Shown here piece by piece: positions 49,452 through 56,081 of a DNA stretch of 56,081 bases. The position numbers and the translations under genes are program-made. The notes under the pieces are model-generated. The model had not been told where the DNA came from. It ran no database searches and saw only the letters and a list, made by a program, of their open reading frames with translations. Source of the stretch: an uncultured Saprospiraceae bacterium (GTDB lineage Bacteria > Bacteroidota > Bacteroidia > Chitinophagales > Saprospiraceae). Each line of letters begins with the position of its first letter. The stretch's first letter is position 1. The stretch is taken from NCBI GenBank assembly GCA_937951615.1, contig CALFBH010000025.1, positions 1 through 56,081 of the forward strand, given 5' to 3'.

Positions 49452-52400
49452 ATGAAATTAGCAATCAACTTAGTGTTGGGGGCTGTATTCGTGCTGGCAT
49501 CGCTATGCCTGTCCGCACAAAGCAGTAAGTATGAGGTACAATTAAAACATCAGACCTTTACCCCTGAAAAGTCCCCGTCGAGCTTGCTCGACCAACCTGA
49601 AACGTATAGCAAAACGCTGTTTCAGGATACTTATCAACTCATTGTCCAATTTGATGACATACCGGACAATGCTACACAAGAACAACTCAGCAATACAGGT
49701 ATCCAACTACAGACTTATGTAGGCGGACAAGCTTATATTGCTGCGGTTTCCAAGACTTTACGGTCAAGTGATGTAGAAGCTTTCAATATTCGGACGATTA
49801 CCGAAATACCGATTGAAAGTAAAATCTCTGATCGCCTACAGGTCGATTTTATGCCAGCATGGGCTTTAAATGCTCCAGGCAAAATAGACCTTGTTTTGTT
49901 ATTAAACACAGATAAAATAGCCGCTGTACAAACTATGTTACAGAATCAAGGCTATGAAGTACTCGGCAATTTATTGAACAATCCGCGCCACTTGGAGGTG
50001 CGAGCAGGATTGAATACCATCGAAAATCTGGCGGCGTTGCCATTTGTTTCTTTTATCGAACCGATCAAAGAAGCGGATGCAAAATTAAACCACTATGCAA
50101 TTCCAGCCATGCGTGTCGCTCCACTGACCGCAAATTTCCTCGGCAATTATCAATGTACAGGCGAAGGCGTTACCATTGGCGTAGGAGAGGGCGGACTGAT
50201 TCAGGGACATATTGACTTTCAGGATCGTGTGACCAATAACACCACCTTGAGTTTGTGGGGGGCACACACGTACCATGTCGCAGGCATTGCTTCTGGCACG
50301 GGCAACCGTGATCCCTGGAACAAAGGCATTGCTTATCGAGCTATGATGATCCTGGAGCTTACCAGCAACATACTCACACAAGCAGAAACACATTATGCAG
50401 AAGGAATGCTTGTAACCAACAACTCTTATGGGCCTTCTACATTCAACTGTGCCGATGTGGGTGCTTATACGGCTTCCAGCCAAAATGTCGATCAGCAAAT
50501 GAGAGACATGGAAGGGCTGATGCATATTATTGCTGGTGGCAATAGTGGAGCAGAGAGCTGTGCGGGTTATCCTGCTGGTTATCGCACCTTATTGAGGAAT
50601 TATGCCGCTAATAAAAATGCTGTGACTGTTGGAGCTACTTCACACAGAAGCAAGGAAATGGTTTTTAGTAGCAAAGGTCCAGTAATGGATGGTCGACTGA
50701 AACCCGATATCGTAGCACCAGGTTATGGCATCCGATCAGCAGGTCTTGATAATGACTACACCACCATCAGTGGATCAAGTATGGCAACACCAGGCATAAC
50801 AGGCATCTGGGCCTTACTGGTAGAAGATTATAGAAAAAGGTTCAACACAGATCCCAATGCAGCTTTACTGAAAGCTTATTTGCTCAATACCTCACAAGAC
50901 CTCGGCAATCCTGGTCCCGATTACTCTTTCGGCTGGGGCATGGTAGATGCTTCAAGAGCTGCTAAATCCATGCAAAATTCGGATTTCTTTACGGGCAGTA
51001 TTGAGCAAGGCACGACTGCGCAACATAGTATTATAGTACCAGAAGGCGCAGAAGAAGTGCGGATTATGTTGTATTGGCACGATGTCGCAGGCACACCAGC
51101 TACAGCAAAAGCATTGGTCAATGACCTCAATTTATTGGTCACCACACCTGCTGAAAATAATGTCAATCCCTGGGTGCTGGATCCTACGCCTGCAAATGTG
51201 GCGAATGATGCCATTAGAGGTGTTGATAATTTAAATAATGTAGAACAAGTCACCTTAAGGGCAGGTGCAGGTGAAGTGTACAGCGGCACACATACGATTC
51301 AGATTACAGGTAATGAAGTGCCTTTTGGCCCACAAGAATACTTTATTGTATATGAAGTCATCATGCCAGGTGTAGATTTGGTTTATCCAGTCGGTGGCGA
51401 AGCTTTTATAGCTGGCTCACGTGAGTTTATTCGTTGGAATGCTGTAGGCGAAGGAGCAGAAAATGTCAATGTTTATTACTCTATTAATGATGGCGTCACC
51501 TGGACAGAAATTCCGACCAATCCAGAACATATACCTTTTGGTTATGTAGATTTTACTTTCCCAGAAGGACTTCCTCCGACAACAGAGGGGCGTATAAAAG
51601 TAAGTATCAATGGTGGTGCAGTTTCTGATGTCAATGAATATCCATTTGTACTGATGAAAAGACCTGTTATCGACACAGAAACTTCCTGTGGTGGCAATGT
51701 GTATCTAAGTTGGAATGATATTCCAGGGGCAGTAGCTTATGAAGTTATGCATCTTGGTGATCGTTTTATGGAGCCACTGGCAATAACGGAAGCGACCACT
51801 TACATTGCAACAGGTCTTGCGCCTGGTACAGAACAATGGTATAGCGTTCGCCCCATTGCAGCAGATGACTCGCGCGGCTTTAGAGCCATTGCTGAAAAAG
51901 CAATTATGAGTACAACAATATGCGATGATTTTGCGGATGTACGCGCACGTTCTATTGTGTCTCCAATCAATACAACAGGGCGGCAATATACCAATAATTC
52001 TTTATCTCCCAATCAGGCAATCACAGTAGAACTGGAGAATATGGGTAATATTCCAGCTTCCAATTTTGATGTTATTTATGATGTAAATGGAACGACTATC
52101 ACAGACGTTTACCCAGGTATATTAGAACCAGGCGAAGTAGAATTATTTACATTTTCATTAAATAAAGATTTCTCCGTACCTGGCACGTACACCTTGCGGG
52201 CAAGGACAGCACTTGTTGGTGATATGGATGCAAATAATAATGAAGTCGTAGAATCCGTTGTAATGACCCAACTCCCCAATGCCCCTGTAACAGAGAGCAT
52301 TGATATTTATGAAAATTTCAACAGCATTACGCCCGAAGTTATACAAGGTGGCCAAATAGGTATCGGCAGTGGTGCTTTCGACTTTGTAACCAGTACACAG

Positions 52401-53453
52401 AATGGCGAATTGATCTTCGGTTCTGATTTTACCATTGAGCCAGCGGCTACTATCAATAATGTAGCATCAGGCGTAGAAACAATCAATCAACTGATATTGA
52501 CTAAAAATCTGTCCAATTTTAGCGTCTATAATGCTCCAGCAAGTACAGGCCCACAACCTGCCTTGTATCTGGCTTTTCGCTATATCAATCATGGACAGGC
52601 CAGCAATGCCAATAACCGCATATTTGTAAGAGGCAGTGATACACACCCCTGGATTGAAGTCTATGACTTGGATGCGAATGAAGCACGAGGAGTATTTGCA
52701 CAAGTCAATGCCTTTGATATTGCAGATAACCTGCGGGCTGCTGGTCAAGATTTGAGCAGTAGTTTCCAGATCAGTTTCAATCAATCAGGTACATCAAGTG
52801 CTGATGATCCTGTGGATAGCGACGGCTTTACTTTTGACGATATACAATTGCAGGAAAGCTTTGATCTGCCTATCGAGTTGATTTCATTTGAGGCTTATAA
52901 AGCCAATAATCAGACCGATGTCATTCTAAACTGGGCAACAGCTTCTGAAACGAATAATGACTATTTCATTATAGAATTGGCGACAGAAAGCAATGGTCAA
53001 ATTGGCGACTTTACCGAATTAACTCGGGTGAATGGTGCAGGCACAACGACCATCCAGCAATATTATGAATATGTAGATACAGAACCTGCGAAAAATACAA
53101 AACGGTATTACCGCTTAAAGCAAGTAGACTTTGATGGCGCATCAGCTTATAGTGATGTTCGTACTATAGATTTCAGCGATGAAAATCCAGATGTCATTCA
53201 GGTCTTTCCTGTTCCGTTCAAAGAAGGTTTTAATGTTGTTGTAAAAACCGAAGCTGGTTCAGAACTCTATATTCGAGTATCCGATGTAAATGGCAAGCTA
53301 GTCAAGGAACAACACGCTACGATAGCAACAGCGGGTACGCATCAAGAAACGATTCAACTAGGGAAAAATATTCCAGCAGGAACTTATTTCCTACAGGTAA
53401 AAGTGAACGATTATATACACAGTAGAAAAATTGTCAGGCATAGCGATGAATAG
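49452..53453 (+). CDS. Secreted S8 subtilisin-like peptidase with T9SS sorting domain
   Basis: 1333 aa. Signal peptide MKLAINLVLGAVFVLASLCL, an N-terminal prodomain-like region (about 30-220), then an S8 domain (about 230-520) with His275 in HTYHVAGIASGTG, the GGNSG oxyanion region and Ser443 in ISGSSMATPG. At the usual catalytic Asp position the sequence is GVGEGGLIQGHIDF, so Glu246 replaces Asp. Beta-sandwich modules follow (PVGGEAFIAGSREFIRW; CGGNVYLSWNDIPGAVAYEV fibronectin-like; CARDB-like about 830-930). The tail (VFPVPFKEGFNVVVK ... PAGTYFLQVKVNDYIHSRKI) is a type A T9SS sorting domain. Exported across the outer membrane. Confidence 0.92.
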   Translation: MKLAINLVLGAVFVLASLCLSAQSSKYEVQLKHQTFTPEKSPSSLLDQPETYSKTLFQDTYQLIVQFDDIPDNATQEQLSNTGIQLQTYVGGQAYIAAVSKTLRSSDVEAFNIRTITEIPIESKISDRLQVDFMPAWALNAPGKIDLVLLLNTDKIAAVQTMLQNQGYEVLGNLLNNPRHLEVRAGLNTIENLAALPFVSFIEPIKEADAKLNHYAIPAMRVAPLTANFLGNYQCTGEGVTIGVGEGGLIQGHIDFQDRVTNNTTLSLWGAHTYHVAGIASGTGNRDPWNKGIAYRAMMILELTSNILTQAETHYAEGMLVTNNSYGPSTFNCADVGAYTASSQNVDQQMRDMEGLMHIIAGGNSGAESCAGYPAGYRTLLRNYAANKNAVTVGATSHRSKEMVFSSKGPVMDGRLKPDIVAPGYGIRSAGLDNDYTTISGSSMATPGITGIWALLVEDYRKRFNTDPNAALLKAYLLNTSQDLGNPGPDYSFGWGMVDASRAAKSMQNSDFFTGSIEQGTTAQHSIIVPEGAEEVRIMLYWHDVAGTPATAKALVNDLNLLVTTPAENNVNPWVLDPTPANVANDAIRGVDNLNNVEQVTLRAGAGEVYSGTHTIQITGNEVPFGPQEYFIVYEVIMPGVDLVYPVGGEAFIAGSREFIRWNAVGEGAENVNVYYSINDGVTWTEIPTNPEHIPFGYVDFTFPEGLPPTTEGRIKVSINGGAVSDVNEYPFVLMKRPVIDTETSCGGNVYLSWNDIPGAVAYEVMHLGDRFMEPLAITEATTYIATGLAPGTEQWYSVRPIAADDSRGFRAIAEKAIMSTTICDDFADVRARSIVSPINTTGRQYTNNSLSPNQAITVELENMGNIPASNFDVIYDVNGTTITDVYPGILEPGEVELFTFSLNKDFSVPGTYTLRARTALVGDMDANNNEVVESVVMTQLPNAPVTESIDIYENFNSITPEVIQGGQIGIGSGAFDFVTSTQNGELIFGSDFTIEPAATINNVASGVETINQLILTKNLSNFSVYNAPASTGPQPALYLAFRYINHGQASNANNRIFVRGSDTHPWIEVYDLDANEARGVFAQVNAFDIADNLRAAGQDLSSSFQISFNQSGTSSADDPVDSDGFTFDDIQLQESFDLPIELISFEAYKANNQTDVILNWATASETNNDYFIIELATESNGQIGDFTELTRVNGAGTTTIQQYYEYVDTEPAKNTKRYYRLKQVDFDGASAYSDVRTIDFSDENPDVIQVFPVPFKEGFNVVVKTEAGSELYIRVSDVNGKLVKEQHATIATAGTHQETIQLGKNIPAGTYFLQVKVNDYIHSRKIVRHSDE

Positions 53454-53588
53454 TTTAATTGTGAATGAGCTAATTACGAATTACGAATGAGACAATCCAT
53501 TCATTAGAATTCATATTGTTATAAGTGTTTACGTCCATAGTCGATGGTCAATAGTCCATAGACAACCATTGACTATGGACCATCGACC
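53454..53588. repeat. ACGAATT heptads and heptad hairpin
   Basis: 53474-53490 has ACGAATT units. 53533-53588 is a compact hairpin of RGTCSAT heptads (GTCCATAGTCGATGGTCAAT, then its complement ATTGACTATGGACCATCGAC). Same family as the window-end arrays. Confidence 0.75.
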
Positions 53589-53688
53589 TAAAACTGTTAC
53601 ACTGACATTTCTACTGATTAAAACATACCAATCCCTAAAGCAGATTGGGGCATAGAATCCCGGTAAAATTTTCCGTATTCTTATGTGC

Positions 53689-53724
53689 AGGCGTTCTGAA
53701 CTTCGGTTTGGAGCGCCTTTTTTT
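53689..53724 (+). terminator. UUCG-tetraloop rho-independent terminator
   Basis: AGGCGTTCTGAAC (53689-53701), tetraloop TTCG, GTTTGGAGCGCCT (53706-53718) with G-U pairs, then seven T. It lies 236 bp after the subtilisin stop with no annotated gene between, so it either ends a long 3' UTR or a small RNA from about 53590 on. Confidence 0.75.
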
Positions 53725-53827
53725 AAATTAGCACAGTTTTTGTAAATAGTCTTTGACATCGTTAATTTAACAATATTTCATCACAAAACACAGCCGGGCA
53801 TTCCGGTTTATATAAAAACGATTCACA

Positions 53828-54481
53828 ATGAAACAATTCGCAAAATGGTTGAGTCTGTGCCTTATTGCTATGCTGGCTTTTACCGTCACAGCTTTTGCGC
53901 AGGACGAAGATACGACTGACGAAGAGCCTGTAGTAGTTTATGATCCAGACGATATTGAAGGCAGTAGAAACCTGACTTCTGGCAAACTGGTTATTGGAGG
54001 AAATGGTACTTTTGGAATTTCTGGTAATACCTTATTTTTTGAATTTTCTCCTTTTGTCGCTTACCGTCCTATAGATAAATTACTGGTAGGTGTAGGGATG
54101 AATTATAGTGGACAAACTGAAAGATATGCGACTGGTATAGGCACACCTGATAATGTATTCAAATATAGATATGTAGGCGGTCGGGTATTGTCTCGTTTCT
54201 TACTGTTTCATGTTGGTGATCCAGCAGGCATTTATGCCAGTACTGAATTTCAGTATAATAAGATCAGCTTCAATTTGGACGGGGAAAAAATACCTGTAGG
54301 TCAGTTAGGTTTTGAGGTAGATAAAAAATCATCTATGCTATTCGGACTAGGCTATAGTTCTAATTTTTATCAGGGTTTTGGTTACACGATTGACCTGATG
54401 TATGATGTACTCTGGGATGAAAATACTTCCTTTAATGAATGGCCAATTTTATACCGAGTTGGCTTCACTTATGGATTCTAA
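53828..54481 (+). CDS. Outer-membrane beta-barrel protein
   Basis: 217 aa. Signal peptide MKQFAKWLSLCLIAMLAFTV, an acidic linker (DEDTTDEEPVVVYDPDD), then alternating amphipathic strands with aromatic girdles (KLVIGGNGTFGISGNTLFFE; KLLVGVGMNYSGQTERYATG; ILYRVGFTYGF at the C-terminus ending in Phe). The layout is an eight- to ten-strand outer-membrane barrel of the OmpA/porin-like superfamily. It is a single gene between two strong terminators. Role unknown. Confidence 0.82.
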   Translation: MKQFAKWLSLCLIAMLAFTVTAFAQDEDTTDEEPVVVYDPDDIEGSRNLTSGKLVIGGNGTFGISGNTLFFEFSPFVAYRPIDKLLVGVGMNYSGQTERYATGIGTPDNVFKYRYVGGRVLSRFLLFHVGDPAGIYASTEFQYNKISFNLDGEKIPVGQLGFEVDKKSSMLFGLGYSSNFYQGFGYTIDLMYDVLWDENTSFNEWPILYRVGFTYGF

Positions 54482-54503
54482 AATACTTTAGTAAGATATA
54501 TAG

Positions 54504-54543
54504 AACAGCCTGTCGCACTCATCCGGTGACAGGCTGTTTTTAT
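54504..54543 (+). terminator. Rho-independent terminator after the barrel gene
   Basis: AACAGCCTGTC (54504-54514) and GACAGGCTGTT (54528-54538) form a perfect 11-bp stem followed by a T-run to 54543, 23 bp after the stop codon. Confidence 0.9.
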
Positions 54544-54588
54544 TTTGTTAAACCTTCGCTGTCTTTAAGCAAGCCCACACCTAATCCC

Positions 54589-54596
54589 TACTTTCG
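54589..54596 (+). promoter_or_regulatory. -7 box TACTTTCG of the flippase gene
   Basis: TACTTTCG matches TAnnTTTG at 7 of 8 positions and is identical to the obgE box. The ATG at 54606 lies 9 nt downstream, implying a very short or absent leader. Confidence 0.4.
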
Positions 54597-54605
54597 CAAG
54601 TATAG

Positions 54606-55862
54606 ATGAAATTACTTAAATCACTCTCTTTATACACCATTTCCGGCATCTCTAGTAAGGCGGCGGGTTTTGTATTATTGCCTATTGTTGCCAATACCGT
54701 TGGTACTGATAATCTGGGGCAATTGAGTTTGATTTTTGCCATTACGGGCGTCGTAGCGCCATTGATTTTGCTGAGTGCGCATGGCGCAATTAGTGTCGAG
54801 TATTTTCGGCGCGACCAGGGCGACGGTGCCTTCCCTGGATATGTGAGTTCTGCGCTCATGAATCCGCTGATTTCTTTTGGTATTTTTACCTTGTTGTTTT
54901 TATTCTTTGGAAAATACATAGCCGAAGCCATCAATCTTGATCCCAGGTGGGCTTCACTTGTTCCAGTGTATTGCCTGATGGGAATGATTCCAACGATTAC
55001 CTCCATTATTTATCAGGTGACCAATCAGCCCTTACGACATGTTCAGTACAACCTCGGCATGACCTTTCTTGAAATGGGACTCGCACTGCTGTTTGTAGTC
55101 GCGCTCAAATGGAATTATGACGGGCGGGTTTGGTCTATTTTGGGTAGTAAAATGATTTTCACAGGGATTGGTTTGTACATTCTCTATCGCGCTGGGCTAC
55201 TCACTCGAAAGCTGTCCAAAACCTATCGACTGGATGCACTGGCTTTCGCGCTTCCGCTCATTCCACATCATATCGCCGGGGCTGTGGTCAATTTGTCTGA
55301 CCGTATTTTTATCGGCGGCATGGTGAATATGGATGAACTCGGGATTTACGAAGCCGGATACAAAGTAGGGAGTGTGGTGCTGGTTTTGCAATCAGCTTTT
55401 GCTTTAGCCTGGATGCCGATGCTCTACGAATGGCTCAAACAAAATACGGAATATGCCAAGCGTAAAATTGTGCTATATACTTATGCAGGAATCGCTGGTT
55501 TTTTCCTTTGTGCGATTCTGGTCACGCTGCTCGCTCCAGTGGCTTTTTATTTATTTAATAAAGAATATCAAGGTGGGCTAGCTTATGTGTTTTGGGTCGC
55601 TTTGGGCTATAGTTTTTTTGGCTGGTACACGATGCGGGCAGGCGTTATTTTTTATTTTAAAAAGAATATCTATCTGACTTATCTGGCCTTTATTAAAATT
55701 TTCCTGAATCTAATTTTCAATTATTTCTTCATTAAGCATTTTGGCGTAGTCGGGGCTGCTTATGCAACGGCTCTTTCCTTTTTGCTTGAATTTATTCTTA
55801 TCGCCATTATTTCCAATCGTATTTATCCTTTGCCCTGGTTGTATTTTTGGGATAAGCCTTGA
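54606..55862 (+). CDS. Wzx-type oligosaccharide flippase / polysaccharide biosynthesis protein
   Basis: 418 aa with about 12 membrane helices. The N-terminal LLKSLSLYTISGISSKAAGF followed by VLLPIVANTVGTDNLGQLSL is typical of the polysaccharide transporter (PST/MATE-like) family. The segment RLDALAFALPLIPHHIAGAV and SDRIFIGGMVNMDELGIYEAGYK match the central conserved helices. It would flip lipid-linked O-unit or capsule oligosaccharides to the periplasm. No glycosyltransferases are seen nearby, so the linked pathway lies elsewhere or beyond the window. Confidence 0.9.
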   Translation: MKLLKSLSLYTISGISSKAAGFVLLPIVANTVGTDNLGQLSLIFAITGVVAPLILLSAHGAISVEYFRRDQGDGAFPGYVSSALMNPLISFGIFTLLFLFFGKYIAEAINLDPRWASLVPVYCLMGMIPTITSIIYQVTNQPLRHVQYNLGMTFLEMGLALLFVVALKWNYDGRVWSILGSKMIFTGIGLYILYRAGLLTRKLSKTYRLDALAFALPLIPHHIAGAVVNLSDRIFIGGMVNMDELGIYEAGYKVGSVVLVLQSAFALAWMPMLYEWLKQNTEYAKRKIVLYTYAGIAGFFLCAILVTLLAPVAFYLFNKEYQGGLAYVFWVALGYSFFGWYTMRAGVIFYFKKNIYLTYLAFIKIFLNLIFNYFFIKHFGVVGAAYATALSFLLEFILIAIISNRIYPLPWLYFWDKP

Positions 55863-55892
55863 TAGTTTATCCATTTTTGTTCAGGTGGCTGG

Positions 55893-56081
55893 ATCGATAG
55901 TCCGCAGTCGATAGTCCATAGGCAGGACATAGAGAGCATATAGTCGAGTGCCGCAAGGCACTCGACCATCGACCATCGACCATCGACCATCGACCATCGA
56001 CCATCGACCATCGACCATCGACCATCGACCATCGACCATCGACCATCGACCATCGACCATCGACCATCGACCATCGACCAT
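55893..56081. repeat. Degenerate heptads, GNRA hairpin and perfect heptad array
   Basis: CGATAGT-CCGCAGT-CGATAGT-CCATAGG (55894-55922) are degenerate units. GTCGAGTGCC-gcaa-GGCACTCGAC (55943-55966) is a perfect 10-bp hairpin with a GNRA-type loop. From 55962 the TCGACCA unit repeats perfectly about 17 times to the window edge. Long reading frames here are artefacts of the repeat. Confidence 0.95.

Noticed and set aside
55823-56081. Overlapping minus-strand reading frames of repeated SMVDGRW
   Set aside because: They are translations of a 7-bp tandem array in all frames, without start signal or non-repeat content.

Overview
The window looks like a chromosome segment of a Bacteroidota bacterium, most likely of the Saprospiria type. 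The evidence is: promoters of the TAnnTTTG (-7) class with no consistent Shine-Dalgarno sequences; Por/T9SS C-terminal sorting domains on several secreted proteins; SprB repeats; a short GyrB; and CHAT-protease, effector-associated-domain and DUF1800/DUF1501 genes that are common in that group. This is inference from gene content; no search was run.

Layout. 1-107: heptanucleotide array abutting a DJ-1/PfpI lipoprotein (108-854). 980-3791: mobile island with two intact YhcG/DUF1016 PD-(D/E)XK nuclease genes, one internally deleted copy, two 3' remnants of a tyrosine recombinase, and four palindromes next to these genes. 3797-6541: small accessory genes, including a lone effector-associated-domain protein and a HEPN-like protein. 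6668-6753: tRNA-Leu(GAG). 7026-8996: gyrB. 9292-24051: a coherent locus of a periplasmic TPR-CHAT (caspase-like) protein, an LRR-subtilisin giant, an M43 metalloprotease with SprB repeats, two small membrane proteins and, divergently, a sigma factor with an anti-sigma-like TPR protein. 24126-26115: EamA transporter and obgE. 26433-36419: a plus-strand run with an RnfD/FG-GAP/UnbV fusion followed by fatty acid desaturase, Rieske oxygenase, GH3-family adenylate-forming enzyme and a tandem GNAT protein (a candidate biosynthetic cluster). 36764-40202: a lipoprotein gene interrupted just at its 3' end by an AAA_14/DUF4143 cassette flanked by 26-27 bp direct repeats, a SnoaL-like protein and a TacA/TacT toxin-antitoxin pair. 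40388-43390: double amidohydrolase. 43830-53453: surface repeat protein, DUF1800-DUF1501 pair, T9SS subtilisin. 53828-55862: outer-membrane barrel and a Wzx-type flippase. 55893-56081: heptad array again.

The most unusual features are in the non-coding DNA. Many intergenic gaps hold short tandem arrays (7-8 bp units of several unrelated sequences), often arranged as inverted repeats and often next to the same small hairpin (TTTTGC-NNN-GCAAAA). There are also dispersed elements whose stems covary between copies, a 159-bp palindromic element in frame inside a gene, and single-gene nuclease/ATPase modules preceded by gene-specific palindromes. The last group is the best candidate here for an undescribed mobile system.
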